Below, piece by piece: positions 52,531 to 62,349 of a stretch of DNA of 64,000 nt. Under the pieces are notes generated by a model. It had not been told where the DNA came from. It saw only the letters and a program-made list of their open reading frames with translations, and made no database searches. The stretch comes from Jeotgalibaca arthritidis. GTDB lineage: Bacteria > Bacillota > Bacilli > Lactobacillales > Aerococcaceae. The stretch is taken from positions 2,284,097 through 2,348,096 of the forward strand of contig NZ_CP049740.1 in the NCBI RefSeq assembly GCF_011100465.1, written 5' to 3'. Numbering within the stretch: the first letter of the stretch is position 1; each line of letters begins with the position of its first letter. The position numbers were made by a program, and so were the translations under genes.

Positions 52531-54945
52531 TTAGTTGGCAACAATATTAACCAATTTACCAGGAACTGCAATCACTTTACGGATTGTTTTACCTTCAATT
52601 TCTTCTTTAATTTTCTCATCTTGCATCGCCACATCAGCTAACTCATCTTTTGATAGAGAAGCAGATACTTTGGCACGTGATTTCAACTTACCATTGACTT
52701 GGAAAATGACTTCTACTTCATCTTCGACAAGGTATGTTTCGTCATAACTTGGCCATGCAACATAACTAATACCTTCTGCAGAGCCTAGTTTTTCCCAAAT
52801 TTCTTCTGCCAAGTGAGGCGCAATTGGCGCAACCAATTGAACAAATCCTTTAACATATTCCACTGGCAAAGCTTTTGCTTTGTTAGCTTCGTTAACAAAA
52901 ATCATCATTTGTGAAATAGCTGTGTTGAAGTGTAGTTGTTCGTAGTCTTCTGTTACTTTCTTAACTGTTTGGTGATAAACCTTGTCTAGTTCACCTGTGT
53001 TTACTTTTGTGATACGGTCGCGCAATTGACCATTATCATCAATAAACAAGCGCCATACACGATCAAGGAAGCGACGGCTTGCTTCAATTCCTTTTTCACT
53101 CCAAGCCGTACTTGCATCCAAAGGACCCATAAACATTTCGTAAAGCCTTAGCGTATCTGCACCAAACTCAGAAACGATATCATCTGGGTTAACAACATTG
53201 CCTTTTGATTTAGACATTTTTTCGTTATTTTCGCCTAGAATCATACCTTGGTTAAATAGTTTTTGGAATGGTTCTTTCGTTTTAACAACACCGATATCAT
53301 AAAGGAATTTATGCCAGAAGCGCGCATATAGCAAGTGAAGAACAGCATGTTCTGCACCACCAATATACAAGTCAACATTTTGCCAATATGACATCGCTTC
53401 TTCACTTGCAATGGCATTGCTGTTATGAGCATCCATAAAGCGCAAGAAGTACCATGAACTACCTGCCCACTGTGGCATGGTATTGGTTTCACGTCGTCCT
53501 TTCATCCCTGTAACAGGATCAACAACATTCACCCACTCATCGATGTTAGCAAGTGGCGATTCACCTGTTCCACTCGGATGGATTTTATCTGTTTTAGGCA
53601 ACAACAAAGGCAGTTCATCTTCTGGAACTGTTGTTGACGTACCATCTTCCCAGTGAATAACTGGAATTGGCTCTCCCCAATAGCGTTGACGTGAGAACAA
53701 CCAGTCACGTAGACGATAAGAAATAACCGTTTCGCCGACCTTGTGCTCAGTCAACCATTCATTCATAGTTTGAATTGCAGTTGCTTTATCCAAGCCATCT
53801 AGGAAGTCAGAATTGATGTGGTTTCCGTCTCCAGTGAAGGCTTCTTCTTCAACATTGCCGCCTTCAAGGACAGGAATAATTTCAAGCTCAAACTTTTTAG
53901 CAAATTCATAGTCGCGTGTATCATGAGCAGGAACTGCCATAATCGCACCTGTTCCGTATGTAGACAGAACATAGTCAGAAATCCAAATCGGAATCTCTTT
54001 GCCATTTACTGGGTTAATCGCATACGCACCCGTAAAGACACCTGTTTTATCTTTTGAAAGTTCTGTACGCTCTAGATCACTCTTCAAAGCAACTGAATCA
54101 ATATAAGCTTGAACAGCTTCACGTTGCTCATCAGATACAATCTCTTGAACTAATGGTAATTCTGGTGCCATAACTGTGTAAGTTGCGCCGAACAAAGTAT
54201 CTGGGCGAGTCGTAAAGACGGTAAAGTTTTTATCAGTTCCTTTAATATCAAATGTCACATTTGATCCTTCAGAACGGCCAATCCAGTTACGTTGCATTTC
54301 TTTAATACTGTCAGGCCAGTCAACTAATTCTAGATCATCAATCAAACGTTCTGCATAAGCAGTAATTTTCAACATCCATTGACGCATTGGCTTTCTATAA
54401 ACAGGATGTCCACCACGTTCACTCACACCATCAACGACTTCTTCATTCGCCAAAACAGTTCCTAAAGCTGGACACCAGTTAACGGATACTTCTGCCTCGT
54501 AAGCAAGACCTTTTTCGTATAGCTTTGTAAAAATCCATTGGGTCCATTTGTAGTAAGATGGGTCTGTTGTATTAATTTCTCTTGTCCAATCGTAACTGAA
54601 TCCAAGTGATTTAATTTGACGTTTAAATGTCTTAATATTATGAGCTGTAAATTCAGCAGGATCATTTCCTGTATCAAGGGCATATTGCTCTGCAGGCAAA
54701 CCAAACGCATCCCATCCCATTGGGTGCAAGACATTATAGCCTTGTGAACGTTTCATACGCGCTAAAATATCAGTAGCTGTATAGCCTTCCGGATGGCCCA
54801 CGTGCAAGCCTTGTCCAGATGGATAAGGGAACATATCTAGAATGTAATATTTAGGTTTTTCTGTTCCTTTTTCTGTTTTGAATGATTGGTTTTTATCCCA
54901 ATACTTTTGCCATTTTTTCTCAATCTCTTGATGATTGTAAGACAT
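52531..54945 (-). CDS. leuS: Leucyl-tRNA synthetase
   Basis: 804 residues, class I. HIGH motif as HVGH in [16 protein letters not shown] (about 41-56), CP1 editing domain with [12 protein letters not shown] (T-rich region) and [20 protein letters not shown] in [14 protein letters not shown] (about 575-588) and C-terminal anticodon and leucine-specific domains. Controlled by the T-box leader upstream. Monocistronic. Confidence 0.97.
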   Translation of the reverse strand: MSYNHQEIEKKWQKYWDKNQSFKTEKGTEKPKYYILDMFPYPSGQGLHVGHPEGYTATDILARMKRSQGYNVLHPMGWDAFGLPAEQYALDTGNDPAEFTAHNIKTFKRQIKSLGFSYDWTREINTTDPSYYKWTQWIFTKLYEKGLAYEAEVSVNWCPALGTVLANEEVVDGVSERGGHPVYRKPMRQWMLKITAYAERLIDDLELVDWPDSIKEMQRNWIGRSEGSNVTFDIKGTDKNFTVFTTRPDTLFGATYTVMAPELPLVQEIVSDEQREAVQAYIDSVALKSDLERTELSKDKTGVFTGAYAINPVNGKEIPIWISDYVLSTYGTGAIMAVPAHDTRDYEFAKKFELEIIPVLEGGNVEEEAFTGDGNHINSDFLDGLDKATAIQTMNEWLTEHKVGETVISYRLRDWLFSRQRYWGEPIPVIHWEDGTSTTVPEDELPLLLPKTDKIHPSGTGESPLANIDEWVNVVDPVTGMKGRRETNTMPQWAGSSWYFLRFMDAHNSNAIASEEAMSYWQNVDLYIGGAEHAVLHLLYARFWHKFLYDIGVVKTKEPFQKLFNQGMILGENNEKMSKSKGNVVNPDDIVSEFGADTLRLYEMFMGPLDASTAWSEKGIEASRRFLDRVWRLFIDDNGQLRDRITKVNTGELDKVYHQTVKKVTEDYEQLHFNTAISQMMIFVNEANKAKALPVEYVKGFVQLVAPIAPHLAEEIWEKLGSAEGISYVAWPSYDETYLVEDEVEVIFQVNGKLKSRAKVSASLSKDELADVAMQDEKIKEEIEGKTIRKVIAVPGKLVNIVAN

Positions 54946-54991
54946 TTTTCTTTGCTCCTTTTTATAAACATAGTAAAAACGTTGAGAAAAT

Positions 54992-55237
54992 AAAAAAGCC
55001 TATAGAAATCCCCTTGGGAAATCTATAGGACGATTTTATCGTGGTACCACCTATTAATTAGAATGAACAATCATTCTCTTCTCATACCGTTAACGAGGTG
55101 AACCGGTCATACTTACTATATTCAGTATAACAACTAAAAGGTGAGTTCAGATATTTGAATCATGCATTTCCACCAACCATGCACTCGCTATTGATTCATC
55201 TAGCCTACTAATCCTTCTCAACGTTTTTCAATTTATT
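54992..55237 (-). promoter_or_regulatory. T-box leader of leuS
   Basis: T-box AGGTGGTACCACG on the minus strand (55040-55052), then a terminator hairpin starting CCTATAGA (54999-55029) and a T run. The likely specifier is CTC followed by A (55143-55145), decoding Leu and placed exactly like TTC-A in the pheST leader. Confidence 0.9.
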
Positions 55238-55243
55238 TACCGT

Positions 55244-55272
55244 ATTTTATCAAATATATAGGCTTTTTTCAA
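55244..55272 (-). promoter_or_regulatory. Promoter of the leuS T-box leader
   Basis: Minus-strand TTGAAA (55267-55272), 17 bases, TAAAAT (55244-55249) preceded by TGA. Confidence 0.65.
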
Positions 55273-55275
55273 GAC

Positions 55276-57153
55276 TTACTTTACTTTCAATAGTTGACCG
55301 GGATAGATCGTTGATGAGTTGACATCATTTATTTCCAGTAAACGCGTTAAACTAATACCATTACTTTTAGCAATGGAGTAAAGTGTGTCGCCACGCTTCA
55401 CTTCATAACTACCTGATGGAGCAATTGTCTGGGTTGGTTCAACTACTGCTGTTTTCCCCACCAGCGTTAATGACTGACCGACAAAAATTAAATCGGAAGC
55501 CAATTTATTCCATTCTCTTATTTGAGAAACAGATGCGCCTGCTTTAGTTGCAATTGCATATAAGGTATCACCCTTTTGAACGGTATAAGTTGATTGGTTC
55601 GTTACAGGTGTTGTTTGAGCGGGTTTTTCTTGCTCTTTTACAACGACTGTTGTTTTTGATGTTACTAACACTTGACCTGGATAAATCATATCTGATTTCA
55701 AGTTGTTAATAGACTTAAATTCAGCTAATGATAAACCAGCGCTTGTTGCTAAACGATACAGTGTGTCACCAGATTTGACGGTGATTGTTTTCGTAGATAC
55801 AGACGGATTAGGTTTAGTTTGTTGAACAGGTTGTTCTTTAACAACTGTGCTTGTTTCTTTTGTTGTATATAAAATTTGACCTGGGTAAATCACATCTGAC
55901 GTCAGATTATTCACTGACTTAAGCTCTGCTAAACTCATACCTGCTTTAGTCGCAATCTTGTATAAGGTGTCACCATTAACAACGGTAATTGTTTTAGCCG
56001 TTGGTGTAGTCACTGTCTGACTAGGTGTTGTCGTATTTCCTGTATTTGTTTGACCTGTTTGTGTTGTTGAAGTCGAAACTACTAACTTCTGACCAACTTG
56101 TAAAAAGTCGGTTTTCAAATTATTCCAAGATTTTACTTGAGCAATAGTCACCTTATACTTCTGACTAATTGACCACAGCGTATCACCAGATTTGACAGTA
56201 TAAGAGCTAGTGTTAACAGCTGGATTAGTTACCGTTGGAGTTGTTGGTGCTGTTTCAACGGGCTGGCTAGTCGTTTTAGATACGATGAGTGTCATACCTG
56301 GGTAAATACTTTCTGATTTTAAACTATTCCATTTTGTTAGATTAGCAACAGTAGTCCCATTACTTAAGGCAATGCGATACAAGGTATCACCAGATTTAAC
56401 CGTATAGCTTGTGCCTGTTTGACCAGCAGGTTCAGCTGGTTTAGGCGTTGTTGGTGTTGCTGGTGTTGTTGGTGTTGCTGTTGTTGGTGAGTCATATTCA
56501 GCTAATCCATGTGCTTCAATAATACGATTTAACTTCGTATTATAGGCACTGTCTGTCGCATAGCGTCCTGTTAAATAAGCTGTCGCATCTTCATAGGTTG
56601 ATGCATTCGATTTCCATGCACCACTATAATAATTTGAATCCCAACTTGTACCATTTTTAATTAAACCAGCATAATCTTCAAGAGATTCCGCATATGACGG
56701 ATACTTACGAAATTCAGCTTTTATCTCATAATAATTTTGATTTCCCTTATCTTCTAAGGTGCTCATTTCAACGGTCTGACCGTTATAATTTCCTTTAATT
56801 CCAAATAAATTATAATTTGGTTCTGAGGCTAATGAACTTGTTCCCCATCCACTTTCAAGGATTGCTTGTGCCAACATTACCGATGCATACAGGTCATTCT
56901 TGGCTGCAATACTTGAAGCCGATGGAATAATCGTATTTAAAAATGCATTATCAGAGTATGTTTTGGTTGTCGTTTGGTTGGCTGAATCATTTTCCTTGGC
57001 ATTCGCTTGGATAGGCGCAGCAATAGTAGAAACAAGTACAGAAGCTCCCATTAAAGCAAAGCCCTTTTTCATTTGTTCTGTAGAAGAAAGGATTTTATCT
57101 TGTATGTTTTTTGCTTGTTTGATGGTATGCAACTGTTTTCTAGAAATATTCAA
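55276..57153 (-). CDS. atlA: Secreted N-acetylglucosaminidase autolysin with six LysM domains (AtlA-like)
   Basis: 625 residues from the TTG at 57153 (AGGAG 8 bases upstream; the GTG three codons earlier overlaps that site). A long N-region precedes the signal helix with cleavage expected after ANA (about 52). GH73 domain (about 70-225): AQAILESGWGTSSLASEPNYN carries the catalytic Glu, plus LTGRYATDSAYN. Then six LysM repeats separated by Thr/Pro/Gln linkers, each with GDTLYxIA cores. Architecture matches enterococcal AtlA, the daughter-cell separation autolysin, though AtlA has a longer N-terminal T/E-rich domain. Confidence 0.9.
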   Translation of the reverse strand: MNISRKQLHTIKQAKNIQDKILSSTEQMKKGFALMGASVLVSTIAAPIQANAKENDSANQTTTKTYSDNAFLNTIIPSASSIAAKNDLYASVMLAQAILESGWGTSSLASEPNYNLFGIKGNYNGQTVEMSTLEDKGNQNYYEIKAEFRKYPSYAESLEDYAGLIKNGTSWDSNYYSGAWKSNASTYEDATAYLTGRYATDSAYNTKLNRIIEAHGLAEYDSPTTATPTTPATPTTPKPAEPAGQTGTSYTVKSGDTLYRIALSNGTTVANLTKWNSLKSESIYPGMTLIVSKTTSQPVETAPTTPTVTNPAVNTSSYTVKSGDTLWSISQKYKVTIAQVKSWNNLKTDFLQVGQKLVVSTSTTQTGQTNTGNTTTPSQTVTTPTAKTITVVNGDTLYKIATKAGMSLAELKSVNNLTSDVIYPGQILYTTKETSTVVKEQPVQQTKPNPSVSTKTITVKSGDTLYRLATSAGLSLAEFKSINNLKSDMIYPGQVLVTSKTTVVVKEQEKPAQTTPVTNQSTYTVQKGDTLYAIATKAGASVSQIREWNKLASDLIFVGQSLTLVGKTAVVEPTQTIAPSGSYEVKRGDTLYSIAKSNGISLTRLLEINDVNSSTIYPGQLLKVK

Positions 57154-57248
57154 GTAAACCACTCCTATCGAATTTTAAAGCATTTCAGATAGTTCCATTA
57201 TAGAGGGTTTTTAACTCTCTTTTTTCTTTTTTCACAAATTGTTATAAA

Positions 57249-57265
57249 AGTAACCAAACTGTAAT
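57249..57265. promoter_or_regulatory. WalR-like box upstream of the autolysin gene
   Basis: AGTAAC-N5-TGTAAT matches 11 of 12 positions of the WalR direct repeat TGTWAH-N5-TGTWAH; another TGTTAT half-site begins at 57240. It lies about 50 bases upstream of the autolysin -10 (TATAAT at 57197-57202, minus strand), a position typical for activation. WalR control of autolysins is known in Bacillus and Staphylococcus. Confidence 0.45.
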
Positions 57266-57282
57266 AAACATACTTTCGCTTT

Positions 57283-57310
57283 TTGTCCTTAGTCAACACT
57301 GTGTTATACT
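57283..57310 (+). promoter_or_regulatory. Promoter of mnmM
   Basis: TTGTCC, 16 bases, TATACT preceded by TGT (extended -10), 24 bases upstream of the ATG. Confidence 0.55.
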
Positions 57311-57334
57311 ATTTTAAAAAAAGGAGGTCATAAC

Positions 57335-57901
57335 ATGCTTAAAAAAGCTCTTGATTATAGCCATTCCCTTTTAAAAGAATGTGTTATTGCAGGTGACTTA
57401 GTAATTGATGCTACGGTGGGAAATGGTCACGATACTATTCTGCTGGCAAGTTTAGTTGGTCCAAATGGCAGTGTCATTGGCTTTGATATTCAAGAACAAG
57501 CCATTCAAAAGACATCCGAGAAATTATTGTTAACTGGGCTAAGCCAGCAGGTTCATTTACATCAAGTTGGACACCAGTTTATTGGAGACTATTTACCTAG
57601 TCAAAAACAAGTTAGTGCTGCTATTTACAATTTAGGCTACCTGCCTGGTGGTGACAAGTCAATCACGACACTAAAGGAATCTACGATAGAAAGCATTAAA
57701 CAACTCATCCCCCATTTAAGAATAGGGGCCTTGGTCGTTATCGTGGTTTACAGTGGGCATCCAACAGGGCAAGAAGAAAAAGATGCCCTTCTTGGCTACT
57801 TAAGTAGTCTCGATCAAAAAGACTATGCGGTCTTACAGTATGGCTTTATTAATCAAAAAAATCAGCCACCCTTTGTGGTTGCTATTGAAAAGAAAAAATA
57901 G
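57335..57901 (+). CDS. mnmM: tRNA (mnm5s2U34) methyltransferase MnmM (YtqB)
   Basis: 188 residues, class I SAM methyltransferase. SAM motif VIDATVGNGHDTILLA (about 23-38), FDIQEQAI, and AAIYNLGYLPGGDKSITT (about 94-111), the signature of the YtqB family. YtqB/MnmM methylates the aminomethyl group at tRNA U34 in bacteria lacking MnmC. AAGGAGG precedes the ATG. It is close to leuS as in Bacillus. Confidence 0.88.
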   Translation: MLKKALDYSHSLLKECVIAGDLVIDATVGNGHDTILLASLVGPNGSVIGFDIQEQAIQKTSEKLLLTGLSQQVHLHQVGHQFIGDYLPSQKQVSAAIYNLGYLPGGDKSITTLKESTIESIKQLIPHLRIGALVVIVVYSGHPTGQEEKDALLGYLSSLDQKDYAVLQYGFINQKNQPPFVVAIEKKK

Positions 57902-57903
57902 AA

Positions 57904-57934
57904 AATCAGCCCTACTCAATGAGTAGAGCTGATT
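57904..57934. terminator. Terminator between mnmM and the isomerase gene
   Basis: Stem AATCAGC-CTACTC/GAGTAG-GCTGATT with a bulge and small loop; short T run on the plus side. Confidence 0.6.
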
Positions 57935-57943
57935 GTTTATGGT

Positions 57944-58801
57944 TTAGAATAGGTGTGAATAGCCTAACTCAACTAAATGGTCATAGGATACTTTCAAGCT
58001 TTCGAAAGGATCAACACCATATGTATCATCTTGTTCTACTAATAAGTAGCGTACACCTGATGATAATGATTCTTCAATAATTTCTTTTAGTGGTAATGAA
58101 CCTGTTCCAAGTTCTGCAAATTCAATCAAGTTGTTAAAGCTGTCCATAAATTTGCTTGCATCACCTTCAAATAAAGCATCTACTGCTTCTTGAGGAAGTT
58201 CACCAACACGGTAATCTTTCAAGTGAATTAATTCAACTTTACCATTGTAGTCACGAATCACTTCAAGTGGGTTTGCTCCCCCACGTTGAATCCAGTGAAC
58301 ATCTAGTTCGAATCCTAGTAGAGGCGCTTTTTCGCGAATAATATCTAATAAGAATTTACCGTCATACTTACGGAATTCAACATGATGGTTGTGATAGTAA
58401 AGTGTAATACCGTCCTCTTTTAATTTTTGAGTAACGTCATTTACTTTTTCACAGAATTCTAAAACTAAGTCTAAGCTAGCCATTGCTGGAATAGGTAGCA
58501 TTCCAATGCGCAATAAGTCAGCATTTACAGCCTTACAATCGGCAACAATTTTATCGTAATGAGTAGTCAATGATTCGCCATCTTTTACTTGTGGTTCTAG
58601 AGACGCACTCATAGCAGCTACTTCCATGTCAAAGTCTTGACACGCTTTTTTAATTGCTTCAATATTTTCTGGAGAAGTCTCAATTTGTGAGATTTCTACT
58701 GATTTATAACCAATCTCAGATAGTTTTTTCATCGTTTCGTAAACGCCTAGTTCTTGAAACTGTTGTTTAACTGTTGAACCTTGTACACCAATTTTAGCCA
58801 T
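57944..58801 (-). CDS. Sugar phosphate isomerase/epimerase (AP endonuclease 2 TIM barrel)
   Basis: 285 residues. Xylose-isomerase-like TIM barrel: YKSVEISQIETSPENI, LYYHNHHVEFRKYDGK (metal-site His region, about 140-155), LGFELDVHWIQRGGANP (Glu/Asp/His) and LVEQDDTYGVDP. Similar proteins act on inositol or keto-sugar intermediates (IolE/IolI-like) but the substrate cannot be read here. Third gene of the AraC-oxidoreductase-isomerase unit, 15 bp after the oxidoreductase gene. Confidence 0.82.
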   Translation of the reverse strand: MAKIGVQGSTVKQQFQELGVYETMKKLSEIGYKSVEISQIETSPENIEAIKKACQDFDMEVAAMSASLEPQVKDGESLTTHYDKIVADCKAVNADLLRIGMLPIPAMASLDLVLEFCEKVNDVTQKLKEDGITLYYHNHHVEFRKYDGKFLLDIIREKAPLLGFELDVHWIQRGGANPLEVIRDYNGKVELIHLKDYRVGELPQEAVDALFEGDASKFMDSFNNLIEFAELGTGSLPLKEIIEESLSSGVRYLLVEQDDTYGVDPFESLKVSYDHLVELGYSHLF

Positions 58802-58816
58802 TAAAAAATCCTCCTC

Positions 58817-59995
58817 TTATGCTTTTGTGCTAAATTTTCCTTCTTCAGTAATACGTTTGTTTAATTCTTCTAAATAAAGATTATGATCATGGTTGTAGTC
58901 TACTTCTTTATCTAACCAATCAGATAAATGCATCGCATTCGCTAAACGAACACCGTTAATTCCTTCTGCACCAGGTGCTAACAATGCCTCACCCTTAACA
59001 ATATGGTTAGCAAAGTTATTTAGAACATCAATATGTTGTTGTCCCATAACCATTTCAAATTCTTCAACTGTTTCTTCCACATAATCAGACATATTCATTT
59101 GACCCATGAATAATTTCACAACATCAGCCATGTCCATTTTTTCAGAAATTTCTTGTTCTGGATTAACAAGTTTTTTAATGATTAATTTTTTAGAATCTTC
59201 AACAACGATTTTTCCTTTTGTACCGAAAATTTCAAAACGGTCTGTTCCGATCATATCATTCGTACATGTAATAAATGAACCTGTTGCACCATTACCAAAA
59301 TCAAGTAATGCATTGACTTCATTTTCAACAATAATATTACGTCCAGCACCATATTGTAGTTTAGCAGTTACCTTTTCTGGTTTTCCACAAATCCATTGTA
59401 AAAGGTCTAATTGGTGAGGTGCTTGGTTAACGAGAACACCGCCGCCTTCTCCACCCCAAGTTGCACGCCAGTCACTTTGGTTGTAGTAGCCTTGTGGTCT
59501 CCACCATGTTGTGATAATCCATGTAGCACGTTGTAAATCACCAATTTCCTTATTATCCATCAATTCTTTTACGCGACGGTATAATGGATTTGTACGTTGG
59601 TTAAAGAAAATCGCAAACGTTGTGTCTGAGTATTCTTCTGAAGCTTCAATTAAGCGTTCTACTTCTTTTGTATAAACACCAGCTGGTTTTTCCCCTAGTA
59701 AATGAATGCCACGTTTTAAAGCGTCAATCCCCATAACAACGTGATCATAGTGAGGAACAGTTGTGACAATCGCATTAACAACGCCTGAATCTAATAAGTC
59801 TAAATAGTTATCAAAAACAGGTAAACCTGGGAAGTCTTTAGCAATTTTCTCACGTTTAGCTGGATCAATATCACAAATCGCTGCTAATTCAATCAGATCT
59901 TCATTTAAACGCTCATCCTTTTGAGCAAAGAAGCTAGCGTACATGCCACCTTCTGCACCATATCCAATAATTCCTAATTTAACTTTTTCTGTCAT
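58817..59995 (-). CDS. Gfo/Idh/MocA family oxidoreductase
   Basis: 392 residues. N-terminal NAD(P) Rossmann fold: LGIIGYGAEGGMYASFF (about 6-22), AAICDIDPAK, and the catalytic-lysine motif GEKPAGVYTKEVERL (about 97-111). C-terminal domain with GGEGGGVLVNQAPHQLDLLQW (substrate His/Asp region). It should oxidise or reduce a sugar or inositol-type hydroxyl. The ATG overlaps the araC stop by 4 bp (ATGA), so the two are translationally coupled. Confidence 0.86.
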   Translation of the reverse strand: MTEKVKLGIIGYGAEGGMYASFFAQKDERLNEDLIELAAICDIDPAKREKIAKDFPGLPVFDNYLDLLDSGVVNAIVTTVPHYDHVVMGIDALKRGIHLLGEKPAGVYTKEVERLIEASEEYSDTTFAIFFNQRTNPLYRRVKELMDNKEIGDLQRATWIITTWWRPQGYYNQSDWRATWGGEGGGVLVNQAPHQLDLLQWICGKPEKVTAKLQYGAGRNIIVENEVNALLDFGNGATGSFITCTNDMIGTDRFEIFGTKGKIVVEDSKKLIIKKLVNPEQEISEKMDMADVVKLFMGQMNMSDYVEETVEEFEMVMGQQHIDVLNNFANHIVKGEALLAPGAEGINGVRLANAMHLSDWLDKEVDYNHDHNLYLEELNKRITEEGKFSTKA

Positions 59996-60864
59996 TTAAA
60001 TTCTCCTCCACTAATAAATTGATAATATTGTTTTTTGTACTGACTAGGTGAAAGGCCAATGTTTTTCTTAAAAAATCGGCTGAAATGAGCTTCACTCTCA
60101 AAGCCATTCTCTTGAGAAATCACTTTGATTAGTTGATTTGGCTCCTGAGTAATTTGACTACGCGCCTTCGACAAACGATACTGCATCAAGTATGTCATAA
60201 TCGTATGTCCAGTTACTTCTTTAAAGACATGAGACATATAAGACTTACTTATATTAACCGCTTGAGATACGTCGTCGATTGAAATAGAACGATGATAATT
60301 CTTAAACAAGAAATTAGATACTTTTTCGGCGATTTCCGTTTTCTCATCTCGAAAACCTTGGTCTTTACGGATAATATAATCGGTAGAAATAGAGATGTGA
60401 ATCAGCAACTGAACAACCGCTAATTTCAAACGTGCTTCATTCAATCTATTTTCCTCTAAGTCGACTAAAGTTGCGATTTCACCAATCATATTCTCGATGA
60501 TTGCTTCATCTCGTTTCTTAAAAATCCGAATTAAACCGCTACTATTCTCTTCAAACAGGTTTAATAATCGTTCTAAATTTATATCTTGTAATAGCGGACG
60601 AATCCAATCTGAATCAAAACGTAAAACGCTTCGTTCATAATCTTGGGGATCACCAGAAACGTATGCTTTATGAATCGTCATACCATCTAGCATTAAAAGC
60701 TGTCCAGGCTGCAAGTAAAAAAATTGATTGCCCACTAAGAAACGACAGTTACCACCATGTAATAAGACCAACTCATATTCTTTATGCGTATGGAAATCTA
60801 AGGAGTAGGTAATGCCTCTCATTCGAGTGGCTGCGACTACAGCGCTTTCTTGTTCTTCAAACAT
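59992..60864 (-). CDS. AraC-family transcriptional regulator
   Basis: 290 residues. N-terminal cupin sensor domain (about 15-110: FHTHKEYELVLLHGG, FYLQPGQLLMLDG) and C-terminal double HTH (about 185-285: VSQAVNISKSYMSHVFKEVT and ENGFESEAHFSRFFKKNIGLSPSQYKK in two halves). Probably an activator of its own operon in response to the sugar substrate. The ATG has AAGGGGG 7 bases upstream. Confidence 0.88.
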   Translation of the reverse strand: MFEEQESAVVAATRMRGITYSLDFHTHKEYELVLLHGGNCRFLVGNQFFYLQPGQLLMLDGMTIHKAYVSGDPQDYERSVLRFDSDWIRPLLQDINLERLLNLFEENSSGLIRIFKKRDEAIIENMIGEIATLVDLEENRLNEARLKLAVVQLLIHISISTDYIIRKDQGFRDEKTEIAEKVSNFLFKNYHRSISIDDVSQAVNISKSYMSHVFKEVTGHTIMTYLMQYRLSKARSQITQEPNQLIKVISQENGFESEAHFSRFFKKNIGLSPSQYKKQYYQFISGGEFK

Positions 60865-60892
60865 GCAATCCCCCTTCTCGGCTATTACAATT

Positions 60893-60921
60893 ATTATAAT
60901 GAATAACCGCTTTCATAACCA
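60893..60921 (-). promoter_or_regulatory. Promoter of the AraC-oxidoreductase-isomerase operon
   Basis: Minus-strand TGGTTA (60916-60921), 17 bases, TATAAT (60893-60898). The spacer contains a cre-like site. A weak -35 fits an activator-dependent promoter. Confidence 0.55.
60902..60915 (-). promoter_or_regulatory. cre-like site 1 in the sugar-type operon promoter
   Basis: Minus-strand TGAAAGCGGTTATT matches 12 of 14 cre positions and lies between -35 and -10, where CcpA would block transcription. Confidence 0.45.
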
Positions 60922-60937
60922 TGACCACTTATGTTTT

Positions 60938-60951
60938 CTTTAACGCTTTCA
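60938..60951 (-). promoter_or_regulatory. cre-like site 2 upstream of the sugar-type operon promoter
   Basis: Minus-strand TGAAAGCGTTAAAG matches the left part of cre (TGAAAGCGTT) and misses the final CA. It starts 36 bases from site 1, roughly three and a half helical turns. Confidence 0.4.
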
Positions 60952-61051
60952 TTGACTCAAAGTGTGGTATTTTTACCATATCTCTCTATATAGTCATTAT
61001 TTAACGATATTCTAAATTTCTTAAATGTAAGTTGTGACCGATTTCATTTAG

Positions 61052-61079
61052 AAAAAACACCCATTTATAAGTGTTTTTT
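61052..61079. terminator. Second terminator-like hairpin after metK
   Basis: Stem AAAAAACAC/GTGTTTTTT with a 10-base loop, 41 bases beyond the main metK terminator. The rest of the 60952-61119 gap is A/T-rich and shows no gene. Confidence 0.55.
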
Positions 61080-61119
61080 CAATAAATTGTTAAATTAGCA
61101 ACTTTAAGGTAAAAAATAA

Positions 61120-61157
61120 AAAACCAAAATCGACTTTTTTCAGTCAATTTTGGTTTT
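61120..61157 (-). terminator. Terminator of metK
   Basis: 16-bp stem AAAACCAAAATCGACT (one C-A mismatch) around TTTTTC, then TTTATTTTTT on the minus strand. Confidence 0.88.
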
Positions 61158-61161
61158 CATA

Positions 61162-62343
61162 TTAAAGTAATTTCTCTTTTAGAATAGCTACTTTATCTGT
61201 ACGTTCCCAAGTAAAATCTTGATCGTCGCGGCCGAAGTGACCGTAACTAGCTGTTTTACGGAAGATTGGACGTTTCAAATCAAGCATTTCAATGATGCCA
61301 TCTGGTGTCAATGTAAAGAGTTCTCTCACAACTTCGATAATGCGTTCTTCAGACACTTTTGCAGTTCCAAACGTATCAACCGAAATTGAAACAGGTTCTG
61401 CAACACCAATCGCATATGCTAATTGAATTTCGCATTTATCAGCAATTTCAGCTGCTACAATATTTTTAGCGATATAACGCGCTGCATAACTTGCTGAACG
61501 GTCTACTTTCGTAGCATCCTTACCTGAAAATGCTCCACCACCGTGACGCGCATAACCACCATAGGTATCAACGATAATCTTACGACCTGTTAAACCAGAG
61601 TCGCCTTTCGGTCCTCCTGTTACAAAACGACCTGTTGGATTGATATAATATTTTGTTTGTTCATCAAGTAAATCAGAAGAAATCACTTCTTTAACAACAT
61701 GTCTCATAATATCTTCTTGAAGGGTTTCATAGGTTACAAACTCATCATGTTGTGTACTTAAGACAACAGTATCAACTCGAACAGCTTTACCATTATCATC
61801 ATATTCAACCGTTACCTGCGCCTTACCATCTGGGCGTAAATAATCTAATGTCCCATCTTTACGAACCTTAGCAAGTTGATTTGTTAAGCGATGACTTAAA
61901 CTAATTGGCAATGGCATTAACTCTTCTGTTTCGTTAATAGCAAAACCAAACATAAGCCCTTGGTCCCCTGCTCCTGTTGATTCACTAGATTCATCATCAC
62001 GTGTCTCTAGAGAATGATCAACCCCTAATGCAATATCATCAGATTGTTCATCTAAAGAAACCATTACAGCTAAGTTTTCTGCATCAAAGCCATATTTACC
62101 ACGTGTATAACCGATTTCTGTTACTGTATCACGAACAACTTGTTGAATGTTAACATAAGCAGATGTTGTAATTTCACCAAACACCATTACTAAACCAGTT
62201 GTGACGATTGTTTCACATGCCACACGTGCGTTAGGATCTTGCTTTAACAATTCATCTAAAATTGCATCACTAATTTGATCTGCAATCTTATCTGGATGTC
62301 CTTCCGTTACAGATTCCGATGTAAATAATTTTTTTTCTACCAT
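61162..62343 (-). CDS. metK: S-adenosylmethionine synthetase
   Basis: 393 residues from the ATG at 62343 ([19 protein letters not shown]); ATGs at 62349 and 62358 are in frame but the GGGGG Shine-Dalgarno lies 7-8 bases before 62343. ATP/Met-binding signatures: [46 protein letters not shown] in part, and the P-loop-like GGGAFSGKD. Produces SAM from methionine and ATP. Translation is controlled by the SMK riboswitch that sequesters this same SD. Confidence 0.96.
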   Translation of the reverse strand: MVEKKLFTSESVTEGHPDKIADQISDAILDELLKQDPNARVACETIVTTGLVMVFGEITTSAYVNIQQVVRDTVTEIGYTRGKYGFDAENLAVMVSLDEQSDDIALGVDHSLETRDDESSESTGAGDQGLMFGFAINETEELMPLPISLSHRLTNQLAKVRKDGTLDYLRPDGKAQVTVEYDDNGKAVRVDTVVLSTQHDEFVTYETLQEDIMRHVVKEVISSDLLDEQTKYYINPTGRFVTGGPKGDSGLTGRKIIVDTYGGYARHGGGAFSGKDATKVDRSASYAARYIAKNIVAAEIADKCEIQLAYAIGVAEPVSISVDTFGTAKVSEERIIEVVRELFTLTPDGIIEMLDLKRPIFRKTASYGHFGRDDQDFTWERTDKVAILKEKLL

Positions 62344-62349
62344 TTTCAT

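Noticed and set aside
54462..54734. 90-codon frame within leuS
   Set aside because: Alternate-frame shadow of a certain leuS coding region; no start signal.
55300..56450. Tandem DNA repeats in the LysM autolysin as possible CRISPR or satellite
   Set aside because: The similarity is at protein level between six LysM domains of about 75-80 codons with linkers; spacers are coding and there are no identical short repeats.
57300..61000. Possible genomic island around the AraC-oxidoreductase-isomerase operon
   Set aside because: No integrase, direct repeats or tRNA insertion; codon usage looks like the neighbours.
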